Shown: piece by piece, positions 22,485-34,169 of the stretch
How the letters are laid out: the number at the start of each line of letters is the position of its first letter
How positions within the stretch are numbered: the stretch's first letter is position 1
Source: Crocodylus rhombifer
Lineage: Eukaryota; Chordata; Crocodylia; Crocodylidae
Length of the DNA stretch: 64,000 nucleotides
Assembly: GCA_038503035.1 (NCBI GenBank)
Contig: JAVSML010018825.1
Span: 1 to 64,000 of the forward strand
Direction: 5' to 3'
Translations under genes and position numbers: made by a program
Notes under the pieces: model-generated
Database searches by the model: none
Told to the model about the DNA's origin: nothing
The model's input: the letters and a program-made list of their open reading frames with translations, nothing else

Positions 22485-23417
22485 ATGGAAAGAGTGAATA
22501 GGACGGTGACTGCTGAATTCATCTTCCTGAGATTCACCTCCCAGCCACAGATCCAGGTTGTTCTCTTTATTTTGTTCCTAACTATTTACATCTTATCCCT
22601 CATGGGTAACATTCTTATCATTGTCATTGTCTTGGTGGACTCCCGGCTGCAAACTCCCATGTACTTCTTCATCTGCAACCTGTCAGTAGTGGAGATCTGG
22701 TACACCACTGTTACAGTGCCCAAGATGTTGGCCAGTTTTCTGGTGGAGAAGAGCACAATTTCTGCCTCTAGCTGCATAGCCCAGTATTACTTTTTCTTTT
22801 GTCTTGGTACTGTTGAGCTCTTTCTTCTGACAGTTATGGCTTATGACCGGTACTTAGCCATCTGCAACCCTCTGCGTTACTCCACCATCATGAACCCTAA
22901 GACCTGTCAGAACTTGGCTATGGTATGCTGGCTCATGGGGTTCATCTGCCCAACGTTTGCATCCATCATGCTGGCCAGGCTTTCCTTCTGCACCCCAAAC
23001 AGGATTAACCATTTCTTCTGTGATGCTGATCAGCTCTTTAGACTCTCGTGCTCTGACACTTATGCCATCCAGGGGGTGGGCTATGCTTTCAGCACTGTTG
23101 TCATTATGTCTGCTGTCCTCTTCACCATGGCCTCTTATGTCCAAATCATAGTCACAATTCTGAGGATGTCATCTGCTGCTGCCCGACAAAAGACATTTTC
23201 CACCTGTGCTGCACACCTTTCTGTGGTCAGCATTTATTTTGGAACCATCATCTTCATATATGTGCGTCCCACAGTGAAGTATGAATCAAATGCCAATAAA
23301 GTCATATCTGTTTTTTACGCAGTGATAACGCCACTGTTGAACCCAATAATATACACACTGAGAAACAAGGATGTGAAAGAGGCCCTGAAAAAAACTTTCT
23401 TGAGGGGTAAGGGGTAA
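22485..23417 (+). CDS. Olfactory receptor, class II (OR2)
   Basis: An intact 310-residue receptor of the same subfamily as OR1 and OR3, with the same motifs at the same positions: NRT at 5-7, TPMYFF 57-62, Cys97, MAYDRYLAIC 118-127, KTFSTCAAHL 236-245, PLLNPIIYTLRN 283-294. It is more diverged than OR1 and OR3 are from each other, mainly in TM1 (Ser19, Ile23, Leu27), TM3 (Cys106, Gly108, Thr109, Val110) and the loop and TM region 255-281. Changes in TM3 face the ligand pocket in this family, so a different odorant range is plausible but not shown. The ATG follows the conserved acceptor. It lies between LINE remnants and the CR1 block but is itself undamaged. Confidence 0.95.
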   Translation: MERVNRTVTAEFIFLRFTSQPQIQVVLFILFLTIYILSLMGNILIIVIVLVDSRLQTPMYFFICNLSVVEIWYTTVTVPKMLASFLVEKSTISASSCIAQYYFFFCLGTVELFLLTVMAYDRYLAICNPLRYSTIMNPKTCQNLAMVCWLMGFICPTFASIMLARLSFCTPNRINHFFCDADQLFRLSCSDTYAIQGVGYAFSTVVIMSAVLFTMASYVQIIVTILRMSSAAARQKTFSTCAAHLSVVSIYFGTIIFIYVRPTVKYESNANKVISVFYAVITPLLNPIIYTLRNKDVKEALKKTFLRGKG

Positions 23418-23541
23418 ATTTAGGAATTCCTGAGTTTGCCTGACTTTCCTGTTAGTCTTTTCAAACTGCTGTGTTTTTCCATTGCTGTACTTAATCTCAT
23501 GGTCCCAGCATGCTTCCTTTGATCAAGTGCCATTACTTAAC

Positions 23542-23797
23542 TGTGCTGGGGTTTTGGTTGTAGTCATGTTGATCTAAAGACATAGACAGGCAAGGATTTT
23601 TGGCAGATGTGATATCTTTTATTAGACCAACTGAGTAGTTGGAAACATTTCTCTGCAAGCTTCTGAGCACAAACATTCTTCTTCAGGCATAGGGAGTCTC
23701 CTGAAGAAGGGTGTTTGTGGCCAAAAACTTGCTAAGAACTTTTTTCTAACTACTCATTGGGTATAATGAAAGATATGACAGCTACTCAAAAACTGTA
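23542..23797. mobile_element. Retroposon-like insert with 11-bp TSD
   Basis: A 256-bp insert flanked by perfect CATTACTTAAC at 23531-23541 and 23798-23808. Unit 4 has the empty site (CATTACTTAA, 48881-48890). The interior has inverted halves around TATCTTTTATTAGACCAACT (about 23612) and its complement-like GGTATAATGAAAGATATG (about 23760-23777), and a CTTCTTCAGG...CCTGAAGAAG hairpin (about 23679-23709). The long target duplication suggests a SINE-type mechanism; the hairpin structure resembles a DNA element. This motif type is familiar from reptile genomes but I do not name it. Confidence 0.7.
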
Positions 23798-23809
23798 CAT
23801 TACTTAACT

Positions 23810-25380
23810 TTGGTTCCTTCAAGAAAGACAGAAAGATAGATGATAAAAGGGACCTTTGACTGATAGTACACCTAGTTCTGTGTGTATGATTGGGAAAACA
23901 TAGTAGGGCCTGGCTTTCACAGGGTGAGTATTAAGAATTTTCTGTCAGGTGCCTTATTTCTGATGCACTGAAAAGTCAAGGCATCTCTGAACCTGCACTC
24001 CATCAACATGGAGTAGACATACTTTTAGGGGAATGAATGTAGCTATACATCTACAGCCAGATCCTTGGATGCAGCAGAATGACATATCTCCATTTTGGGT
24101 AAAAAAAAATAAAAGTTAGCCCTCTCTTTAACTAAATCCATGAAGGCATTTTGCTTTCTGTCAGCTGCAGCTCATATTATAGTGTATAGATTAAACTACT
24201 TGGAATGGTTCCCAAAGAATACTATGATCAATCTTTTCTTTCTTTGAGGTGCAATTTAGTGTATTGTTTGTAGTATTATTACAACCTACATTTTTTAAAA
24301 ATGAGCCATACAGTTAAAATCTTTACGTAGATTCTGATATGGTAGAACAAGTATAACATGAAAAGATGAATACTTATCAGAGTCTTTTAAAAAATCCTTC
24401 CTGATTTCCCCCCCATCCTACCAAAAAAAAAAAAAATTTACGGTGTTCAAGAGTCTGTGAAATGCCATGGCTGGACTCAGCAAAAAAATACATTGGAAAC
24501 CAACTGAAGGAATGGAATGTGGCATTCTACATCAGGTTCTCCAAGTATTATGATAATATTTGGTGCATCAGCTGAAATTTCAAACACTTGTTCCTTACTA
24601 AATCTAGACAACATTTTTCATTGTCAAGGTACTGAAGAAACAAAGCAGTTAAAAACTGGCAGCATTCTATATTTTTACCAGAACTTGCATGCTGTTTCAA
24701 CGAGAGAGGCAAGATTTCTTTGGGTGATATCTTTTATTGAAAGAACTGCATGGCTGGGATAGACATAGGCAAGTTTTTGGATATTTTATCACACTTCCTC
24801 TGACCTTTGGGAGAGAAGCAAATACAGCAGAGCTAAGTGGCAGATGGAAAAAATGCTTGTGTCAAACTCCATGTTCGAGCATGTTATAATAAACCAGTTT
24901 GTAACATATATATTATAGCTGAGTATAATATGACACACAGTGATAAAGTAATGCCTATAGTTCATCTATTACATATAAAATATTTATGATATTGCATTAT
25001 GAAATGGTGAGAGAGAAAAAAAATACCTCTGGAAGAGAAGCATATACAGCAGAACTAAGTGGTAGATGGAACAAAAGCTTTTGTAAAACTCCATGTTTGA
25101 CTGTTATAGTAAATCAATTTCTCACTTGGCATATTTTCTGCTGGTATGATATGTTACAAAATAATGCCTACAGTACATTACAGGCAATTCTGATATTGTA
25201 TTATAAATACATAAATATATGATAAAAATAACTTGGTTTTTCTCCTTTTTAAAACATCTGGGAAGTGGAATCCATTACATGAGAAGTACTTAGAAAAGGA
25301 CCTCTATCCCAGGTAGAGCAATGGGCAACAGCTGCCACTTTGAAAGAGGGCAGTTCTTCATGGGACTTTTTGAAAGATAT
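23810..25380 (+). other. Downstream region of OR2 unit
   Basis: Non-coding and collinear with 48895-51370 of unit 4, with several indels. A partly repeated stretch at 24780-24900 and 25030-25120 (AGCAAATACAGCAGAGCTAAGTGG-like) is a short local tandem duplication. No gene found. Confidence 0.55.
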
Positions 25381-25937
25381 TATACCTGAGCCAGGAAGGA
25401 TATTCATACCCTCTGCCAGCTTGTGACCATTATTTCTGGTCACTTCTGGTAGTGCTTGGGGGAACAGGGACTCCCCCAGTGCCTGCTGGTCCCCCCTGAC
25501 CAGTTTGTAAATGGTCACTAAATTCGCTCTCAGCCTTCTCTTGTGGAGGCTGCGCAGGTTCAGGTCCCATAGCTTCTCTTCGTACAGCCTGCCTCGCTGC
25601 CCCCAATCATGCGAGTGGACCCTCCTCTGGACCCTCACCAGGCTGTCCACATCCCTCCTGAAGTGCGGCGCCCAGAACTGGATGCAGTACTCCAACTGCG
25701 GCCTGACCAGTATCGCATAGAGGGGGAGTATCACCTCCTTGGACCTGTTTGAGATGCATCTGTGGATGCATGACAAAGTATGGTTGGCCTTCCTGACTGC
25801 TTCCCCACACTGTCAGCCCATGTTGATTTTGGCATCAATAATGACTCCAAGATCCTTTTCTGCCTCCACACTGATGGGAAGGGAGTTCCCCAGCCTGTAG
25901 GTATAGTGCTGGTTCTTCCTTCCCAGGTGCATCACCT
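25380..25937 (-). mobile_element. CR1 fragment, ORF2 C terminus
   Basis: The minus-strand frame (25249-25776) contains IHRCISNRSKEVILPLYAIL, VRPQLEYCIQFWAPHFRRDV and [20 protein letters not shown], the CR1 ORF2 C-terminal blocks. It is truncated at its element 3' side near 25380 without a tail and interrupted at 25937 by the tail of the next CR1. Confidence 0.85.
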
Positions 25938-28245
25938 TCATAGACTCATAGAAGTAGAGTCAGAAGGGACCTTACAGATCTTTAAGTCCGACCCCCTGCC
26001 TGGGCAGGAGAAAAAACTGGGCTCAAATGATCCCAGCTAGGTAGGCATCAAGCCTCCTCTTAAAGAACCCCAGGGTAGGAGCCAGCACCACTTCCCTTGG
26101 AAGCTGGTTTCAGATCCTAGCTGCCCTGACTGTGAAGTAGTTCTTACGGATGTCTAATCTAAACCTCCTCCCCAACAACTTGTGGCCGTTATTCCTTGTT
26201 ATGCCAGGGGGCACTAAGGGAAACAAGGTCTCTCCCAAACCCTTCTGTTCCCCCCTAGTGAGTTCCCCTCAGCCTCCTCTTGTGAAAGCTGAACAGGTTA
26301 AGGTCCCGCAGTCTCTCATTGTAGGGTGTGCCCTGTTGTCCCCGGATTATGCAGGTGGCCATCCTCTGGACCCTCTCAATGTTGTCCACATCCCTTCTGA
26401 AGTGGGGCGCACAGAACTGGACACAGTACTCCAGCTGTGGCCTGACCAGTGTTGCATAGAGGGGGACGATCACCTCCTTGTCCCTGATAGAAATGCACCT
26501 GTGGATGCACGACAAGGTCCAGTTAGCCCTGCCAACCGTGACCTTGCATTGTCGGCCCATGCTCATCTTGGAGTCAATAATGACTCCAAGATCCCTTTCT
26601 GCCTCCATGCTCTCAAGAAGGGAGTTTCCCATCTTAAGTGTGCTGCTGATTACTAGTGCCCAAGTGCAGCACCCTGCACTTGTCAGTATTGAAACGCATC
26701 CTGTTTTTGTTAGCCCACCCCTGTAAGCTATCCAAGTCTTGCTGCAGTCTTTCCCTCCCTACTAGCATGCTCACCTCACCCCAAATTTTGGTATCATCAG
26801 TGAATTTAAACAGGTTGCTTTTCACCCCATCGTCCACATCGCTGATAAAGAAATTGAACAGCGCGGACCCAAGGATCGAGCCCTGGGGGACTCCGCTGCC
26901 CACTTCTCCCCAGGTCAAATATGACCCATCCACGACCACCCTCTGAGTACGACCCTTCAGCCAATCTGCAATCCATCTGACTGTGTAGGCATCAATGCCA
27001 CAGTCGCCCAATTTTTAATGAGGATGGGGTGGGAGATGGTGTCAAAGGCCTTGCTGAAGTCCAGAAGGACTACATCCATGGAAACACCAGCATCCAATGC
27101 TTTTGTGACCTGTTCATAAAAGGCAATCAGGTTGGTCTGACATGACCTGCCCCTAAAGAAACTGTGCTGGTTGCCCTTGAGCATCATCTCTGAGGCCGGC
27201 TCATCGCAGATGTGCTCCCTGATGATCTTCTCAAAGAGTTTCCCTAGGATTAAGGTAAGACTGACAGGCCTATAGTTGCCCGGGTCCTCCTTCCTCCCTT
27301 TTTTAAAGATGGGGACCACGTTCGCTATCTTCCAATCATCTGGCACCTTGCCTGAGCACCAGAAGCTCTCGTAAAGACTTGCCAAGGTCCCTGCAATAAC
27401 CCCTGCTAGCTCCCTCAACACCCTGGGGTGGAGAGCATGTGGACCCGCTGATTTGAACATGTCCAGCCCCTCCAGAAGCTCTCTAATCTGGTCCTTCCCA
27501 ACCTGAGGTCTGGAGGCATTCCCCTTGAGTCTGTTTTGCATGACGGTGGGGAAGTCCCGGCCCCTGCCCAAGAAACCAGAGGTGAAGAATTGGTTAAAGA
27601 GGACTGCTTTCTCCTCTGGCACAACCACCAGATTGCCCAGAGGATCTTGCGGGGGCCCCACATTTCCTGGTGCTTTCTTCATCCTCCCTATATATCTGAG
27701 AAAGGACTTTTTGTTATCTTTGATTTTGGATGCAAGTCCTAGCTCTATGTCCGCCTTAGCTTTCGTGACAGCCCCCCTACAGGCCTGTGCAGAGGTGGTA
27801 TATTCCTCTTTGGGGTATACACCTCTTTGGAGATAGCACCCCCCTTTCACCAGTTGTACACCACCGTTTTGGCAATCAAACATTCCCGTATACCCTTGGT
27901 GAGCCAGGGGGGCTTACAGGCACTCCTGCCCCCTTGCTTCTTGTTGCGATGGTCACCCCTTGGGCCCAGAATATCGTCTCCTTAAGGAACAACCACTCAT
28001 CTTGGGCACTGAGCTCCCCTGCTCTCGAGAAACCCAGTGCCTCTCCCACTTATCTCAACTCATTGAAGTTGGCCCTCTTGAAGCCTAGGGCTGCCACCTT
28101 GTTGCAGGCCCTTGACGCCCTGCGCTGGATGGTGAATTCCAGCAAGTGCTGATTGCTATCACCCAGGTGGTCAAGGACTTGGAGGCCCCTTACCAGGTTG
28201 TTGCCTGTGGCCAGGACCAGGTCCAACAGGGCATTTCCTGCCTTC
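25938..28245 (-). mobile_element. CR1 LINE, 2.3 kb, largest copy
   Basis: The 3' tail is at 25938-25960 (TTCATAGACTCATAGAAGT in reverse). Running down the minus strand from 28245, the frame at 26957-27883 gives KADIELGLASKIKDNKKSFL, GPHALHPRVLRELAGVIAGT, DPGNYRPVSLTLILGKLFEK and LLDFSKAFDTISHPILIK. A frameshift near 27000 leads to 26634-27011 with SGVPQGSILGSALFNFFISD and KFTDDTKIWGEV, and 26255-26632 carries the C terminus. The endonuclease is missing. There are few lesions, so it is fairly young. It and its neighbours interrupt unit 2; unit 4 has no CR1 at the matching point. Confidence 0.9.
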
Positions 28246-28605
28246 TAGTGTGCCCACTTATCCCCACATCCTAGTGTCATCTGCGAATTTGAACAAGGTG
28301 TTTTTTACACCCCCATCCAAGTTGCTTATGAAGATGTTGAAAAGTCCAGGCCCAAGGACCGAACCCTGCAGAACCCCAGTGCCCACATCCCTCCAAGTCA
28401 AAAATGACCCGTCCACCACCACGCTCTGGGTGAGGCCCTACAGCCAACTAGTGACCCATTTGACTGTGTAGGTGTCAATGCCACGGCCCCCTACTTTTTT
28501 AATGAGAATGGGGTGAGAGACAGCTTTGAAGGCCTTCCTAAAGTCCAAAAAGACTATGTCCACTGCTACACCTGCGTCTAAGGATTTTGTGATCTGTCAA
28601 TTGAG
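28246..28605 (-). mobile_element. CR1 RT fragment, both ends truncated
   Basis: The reverse complement encodes the CR1 RT around the QGSVLGP and ADDT region: the strings CCCAGTGCCCACATCCCTCC and CATCTGCGAATTTGAACAAG are the reversed equivalents. It diverges from the adjacent copy, so it is a separate insertion or older target. Confidence 0.75.
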
Positions 28606-29690
28606 GATGAATGATTTGTCATATTCTAGTATTGAAACCAATTAATTTGTTGAATAAGATATGATTTATGGACTTAGCCAACATTTGCATGTGGGACAAG
28701 ATGGTCCCATAATATGAGGCCTACAAGGTAGGCAGCCTGCCATCCTATGTATTTCTATTGTCCCCATGTATTTACTTTACCTGCTCTATATATCATTTCA
28801 AGTCTCTGTCCTAAAACTGAATCAAGGTCTGACACCCTTCAGGCATGAATTGTATCTGACCTCAGGAAAACCCAGGAACCTCTCCACCAGGAAATGGAGA
28901 ACCAAGCGATATAAAAATAAAACCTCTCCCGGCAGCTCCAGGTAATACCAGAATTCCTTTGTGCTTGCTAATCACTGTACAAAAGTTTTAGGTAAATTTG
29001 CATGGCAGACTAAAGTGTCATATAGTGACACCTCAGTTTTAAAAAGCAAGTTTGAGTAACACAAGTAGTCCGTCCCTATTAGTTTGGTGCTCCTCCTGGT
29101 TGAATTAGCCCTGCTGAGGAAATAGGGATGATAACCTGAATGGAGTACTCAGCTAATACAGCTATAATGTTTCCTGTATTTGAGTGAGCTCAGGTTTCTC
29201 TTCATGGTACTGCATTTTTTCCATGTACTTTTACCCTTAGTGAAAGATAATTCCAGCCTGGGATTTCCCACAATGGGAGCTGACATGAGACCCTAGAATT
29301 TAAAGGGAAACAGAAATGCTTGAAGGCAAAATGACTTGCTTCTACTCACAGACAAGGGAAGAGAACCTAGATCATTTGGCTCTCTAACTGAATACATTTT
29401 GATTAAAATATACCCTCTTTCAGGGTACAGGCAAATGTACATTTGTAGTTGCTTTAAAAGGGGAGGGGGAGCAGCAGGAATGGAAATCACAGCAACTGTT
29501 TGTTGTGACTGTAACATCTGGTTTCTTCGGCAATCTCTCCCAGTCAAGGATGATTGCCTTCCATGATTTTCCTATCTGTAGGTCCAGATATGGCTGATGG
29601 AGTTGATCCAGGATTGTCAGACTCTGTTGCAACTTGGGCTTAACTGGCCTTGATACTCAGAGCTGCAGGGTTACATCTTCAAATGGTGTA
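28606..29690 (+). other. Distal part of OR2 unit
   Basis: Collinear with 51545-53430 of unit 4. Landmarks are CCATCCTATGTATTT, ACTGAATCAAGGTCTGACACCC and CACAATGGGAGCTGACATGA. The end (about 29500-29650) resembles a LINE 3' region also seen at 44760-44870 and 53320-53460. No gene. Confidence 0.6.
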
Positions 29691-29726
29691 TATCAATGTT
29701 TCCCTGTTTCATCTCTTGATCTACAA

Positions 29727-30255
29727 CAGTGGTCTCCAACCTTTTTAAGCACAAGATCACTTTTTCTATGAAAGTGCAACCCTGGATCTACCTGAGCCAC
29801 ACCCCTGCCCACACAGTGGTGGGACACACATGGCATCACACCACTCCTGGGACAGCTGCAGCGGGGCTCAGAAACGAGTGCACAAAAGAGCATCCTTTGT
29901 CCCATGCACAGATCGGGGGGCTCATCCCCTCCGGGCCTCTGCTGGGGCATGCACAGTGGTGGGAAGCCCCCTCTTACCTCTGGATGAGCTACCTGGGCTC
30001 TGATTGTCCCATCTCCCAGCCTGGCTGGGGCCCCACTCACCCCAGCCCCTGCTGCTGTCCCTGGTTCTGCCCCACTCTCTCCCTCATCACAGGGGCCTTG
30101 ATCTGCACCCCCACCCCTTCTCTCCCTCACAGACTGACCTGCTAGGTGGAGTGGGGTGTGTGTATGGGCATGCATGCCTACACTCATCCCCCGATCAACT
30201 GTCAGAGGCTCCATGATTGACGAGTCGATTGTGATCTACTGGTTGATGACTACTG
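29727..30255. mobile_element. Non-autonomous hAT element
   Basis: A 529-bp element with inverted ends: left CAGTGGTCTCCAACC, right end reversed CAGTAGTCATCAACC. The flanking 8-mers ATCTACAA (29719-29726) and ATCAAAAA (30256-30263) agree at 6 of 8 positions, a decayed target duplication. The CAGTGGTC..CAACCTTTTT start is typical of old vertebrate hAT elements. The interior is GC-rich and non-coding. Confidence 0.72.
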
Positions 30256-31135
30256 ATCAAAAATAACAAACCACAGGAACATCTGACTCAAGCTCAGGGT
30301 CAGCAATTCAGAGTGCTGATTGGACTGTAGGATAGCAGCTTTGAGTGCTGGTTTGGTTGCGGGATCTTTGTGCTAGAGTTCAGGGAGTGGTGGGGAGTCC
30401 TGAACATCTGGTCAGGTTTCTAAAGTATGTGATTCTCAGGAATAGTAGGTCTCCTTGTTGAGTGGGGCAAGAGAACAGCAAGCCAGACTGGTAGGTGAGT
30501 GCTCAGAGGAATATAGTCAGGTTGTTGGGTGCTTTATTCCAGATGTGTATATGGCATCACAAATTTGTGGAACACAAGGTCTTGATCACCCTTTAGAGAT
30601 CTGCTCCCAGGCCCTCCATTCTCTATGAGGCTTCAATCCCAACATAGTGGCCAATGGCCATTTCACTTCAGTGGTCTTGTTCAGTGTTACCTTTTGTGAC
30701 CCATTGGTTGGAACACTTCCATACCAAGTTCTGCTGAGAGCTATGCTTGATTTTTTTTTTCCCATTTCTAAATTACACAGGCAGTGCTGCATGTGGCTGA
30801 AAGCTGTCAGAATTTGCTCACTCCACTGGTGGATTAGCTGTTTTCCCTGCTTATTAACCCACCTGGGGATGTCTTATGAACAGATTGGAGACCACAACAC
30901 CTCTCTATATGGACCTAAGGAGAACGGTCTATAGGGTTCTCTGTATCAGCCACTATCAAAGCAGGCCCCAGAGACTGCCCCCACAGACTTCACAGCTAAG
31001 AGCCAGATACAAAAGGCAGGCTGTATTGGCTCCGTGCCTCTGCCTAAAGCTGAGAAGCACAATTGGTTTGGGGATATATTTTATTGGTACAGCAGAATAG
31101 TTGGAAGAGAAGTTGGACTTCACAGCTAGGGACAG
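30256..31135. other. Unassigned sequence
   Basis: No gene or repeat boundary was recognised. Confidence 0.35.
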
Positions 31136-31340
31136 AAGTTACACATAAACTGGTTTAAAAGATCAGAAACTGGTTTAAACCTGTAACAGAACAGAAGCTC
31201 AGTGCAGGCAGACCATTTTTAATATGGCTGGAACTGGTTTAAGATAAGCCTGGTTGAATGTAGTATCAGACTTAACTGATTTGGGTCAACCTGATTTATG
31301 AAACTTCTATCCCAGACCTCTTCCTGGTTTAAGTTAAATC
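31125..31340. mobile_element. MITE, AAACTGGTTTAA family
   Basis: Shares its layout with 51984-52190: GGGACAGA start, repeated AAACTGGTTTAA motifs, GTAGTATCAGACTTAACTGA near the right side, and an end with inverted CCAGAC / GGGACAG character. It is about 80% similar by eye. No coding potential. Confidence 0.65.
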
Positions 31341-32290
31341 ACAGTCCCCCAGCATCCCAGTATGCTTTGCAGCCCTTTGTTGGGCTGTGCTGTCTTCTCC
31401 AGAGAGCAGGGCTGGGCCTGCCCCTCTGCTCCCTAGCTGGACCAATGAGAGCTGGCTGACAATAAGATGGGGAGAGAGGGGGCAAGCCCATCTGGGGACA
31501 AAGTCCAGTTTCCAGTAAGGGTGGGGGCTGCCACCCCCCCCCAGGCAAACTCTGTCTGGGGTCTCAGGTCTGTGGCCAGGGAGTGGGGGTTAAACACCCC
31601 TTCCCCCACTCAAACTTACACCTGGCTGCAAGTGTGGACTACAAATCCCAGAGGCACCTGGAAGCAGGAAGATGAAGTGATGAGCAACCCTGCAGAGTCC
31701 TGCTGTTGTAAGTCTGGACTTAAAATCCCAGAGACCTTGGGAGTAGCAGGGAGAGGAAGTGAATACAACCAGGGAGCCATTCTCTAGTGTCCCCCTGGCT
31801 TCTGGCCTGAGTTAGTGCAGGCATGTGACTGCATTCCTGTTCACTTCTGTTTCAATTTAATCTGTGCAGTTTATACTAACCTGCAAAGACTGAATTGATT
31901 CAGAGTTGTGCTTTTTGATTGTCCATACCTAGCCCAAATGCTTTTCCTCAGTCTGCCTATGAGAAACAGTCTAATACCCCTGGAACTCACAAAATACCTC
32001 CTAATCTTAGAGGCGCGAAAGTACACTTGGCACCCACAAGTCAAATGAAATTCTTCCTTCAGTGTCTATGTGGTGATGGACAGTCAAATATCTTGAAACT
32101 TACGGCTACCTAATAGCTAGAGGACTGGTTCTATTCCACCTTTTAGGCAGGTAAATGTAGAATTCTGTTTCACCTAGTGGATAACCAAAGTCCAGCTTGA
32201 TATCAACTCTGAGTTACCCAACTGAACTGTAAGAATGATTCAATTCCTCCCTCTGGATACATAACAGTCCCTATTATAACAATAGGTAGA
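31341..32290. other. Unassigned sequence
   Basis: Contains a short direct repeat (CCCAGAGgCACCTGG-like at 31648 and CCCAGAGACCTTGG at 31728) but no gene. No repeat family recognised. Confidence 0.35.
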
Positions 32291-32291
32291 T

Positions 32292-33037
32292 CAGGGGCAG
32301 GCGTTATATGGGTTCCAAGCCAGATCTGGCCCTCCAAGCACTTTCATCAGGCCTGCAGAGACCACCAACAAATTGTGCCCCTCCCTGCCCTTCCACCCAT
32401 GAGGGTAGGAGCCAGGTGCCCATGTGTACAGCCACATCCAAAGGTACCCTACTGCCTCACTCCCGCCCTTATGGGTAGAAAGGACCTGTCTGGCCAGTGT
32501 GCAGTTTCTACATGGGGCTGCTGCTGCTGCTGCATCTCCCAGGAATGTGCTCTGCTTCCCAGGTCTCCTGCTGTATCGAAGAAGCAGGTAGGGAAGTGGT
32601 GGAGGTGGAGCTGCAGCTGGGCAGGAGTGCTGAGCTTGGGGATGGGGCTGGTGGCAGCACAGAGCCCACATTCAAGTGGGGGTTGAAAGTTCAGAGCTTG
32701 GTTGGGCAGCATGTAGGTGTGAGGGAGGGTTGGGGGTGTGGGGACCTTGCCACACTCACCCCATGGTATGCATCCCCAGCAGGAGGTGGCAGCAGCAGCA
32801 GGTGGGGCACTCAGGGCATAGGTCCCTCATGGGGCACGGCTCCAGCCAGTGCTGCACATTGCAGCTAGTGGTGCAGCCTCCACCAGGCATCTGTATTGCT
32901 GGCACTCCCTGCCACTCATGCAGCCCCTGCACTCACACACTACAAGAGGGAAGCCCTACATACTGGATCCAGCTGCCTTCCCTACTGGGGTTGTGCAGCA
33001 CAGAGAGAAGCCTCAGGCACTGGAGCCCTCTGCTTTC
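32292..33037. mobile_element. Probable truncated hAT fragment
   Basis: The start CAGGGGCAGGCGTTATATGG followed by CCAAGCCAGATCTGGCCC matches the usual start of vertebrate hAT elements of the CAGGGGTGGGCAAAC type. The interior is GC-rich with CTG repeats near 32520. The right end is replaced by a CR1 tail at 33038, so no inverted partner is visible. Confidence 0.5.
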
Positions 33038-34140
33038 ATAGAATCACAGAATCAATGAGTCGGAAGGGACCTGGACAGATCATCTAATCCAACTCCCTGC
33101 CATGGGCAGGAAGGAGCACTGGTGGTGGCAGGGGTCATAAGACCTCAGGCAGGTGCCTATCCAGTCTCCTCTTGAAGATCTCCAGGGAAGGTGAGAGCAC
33201 CACCTCTCTGGGAAGCCTATTTCAGGCTCTGGCCACCCTTACCAATAAGTAGTTCTTCCTAATATCTAACCTAAATCTATCCTCCCTCAGCTTGTGGCCA
33301 TTGTTCCTGGTGACCCCAAGGGGGGCCCTGGTGAACACACTTTCCCTGAGTCCCTGCTGGTGGCCCTGATAAGGTTGTAGCAGCCACAAGATCCCCCCTC
33401 AGTCTCCTCTTGTGGAGACTGAAGAGATTCAGGTCCCTCAGCCTCTCCTTATAGGGCTGGCCACGGAGGCCCCCAACCATACGAGTGGCCTCCTCTGGAC
33501 CCTCTCCAGGTTCTCAACGTCCCTCTTGAAGTGCGGCGCCCAGAACTGGACACAGTACTCCAGCTGCGGCCTGACCGGCATTGCATAGAGGGGGACCAAG
33601 ACCTCTCTGGACCTGTTAGTGATGCCCCTGTTGATGCATGACAGGGTGCCATTGGCTCTGCCTATTGGTTCGTTGCATTGGTGACTCATATTCATCCTGG
33701 AGTTAATCATGACTCCAAGATCTCTCTCTGCGTCTGTGCTGCCGAGAGGGGCAGCCACTAACCCATAACCACAGTGCTGGTTCCCTCTCCCCAGGTGCAG
33801 CACTCTGCACTTGTCCTTGTTGAATCGCATCCTGTTCAGATCCACCCACTTCTCTAACCTATCCAGGTCTGCCTGGATGAGGTCCCTGCCGTTGGTGTAT
33901 TCACTTTACCCCACAGCTTGGTGTCATCACTGAACTTGAACAGGGTGCTCTCCACCCCCTCGTCCAGGTCACTAATGAAGATGTTGACCAGCACCAGCCC
34001 AAGGACCGAGCCCTGGGGGACTCCGCTGCCCACACCCTCCCAGGTCGACATCAACCCGTCCACCACCACCCTCTGGGTGCACCCCTGGAGCCAGTTTGCC
34101 ACCCATGTGACCGTGCATTTGTCAATTCCCCCACCCCTGA
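33038..34140 (-). mobile_element. CR1 LINE, 3' 1.1 kb
   Basis: The tail at 33038-33056 (TCATAGAATCACAGAATCA reversed) marks the 3' end. Minus-strand frames at 33854-34102 and 33438-33845 give [33 protein letters not shown] and then [24 protein letters not shown] is FSDD here. A frameshift near 33855 and another near 33470 inactivate it. The 5' truncation is at about 34140. Confidence 0.88.
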
Positions 34141-34169
34141 GGGCAAGGAGCCTGAGTCTTCCTTCCCCT

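Noticed and set aside
22854..23144. Minus-strand frames inside the OR genes
   Set aside because: These are antisense shadows of conserved OR codons, present in the same place in each copy.
32375..33087. Several overlapping 90-126 codon frames
   Set aside because: The region is GC-rich transposon-like DNA; frames occur on both strands with no family similarity.
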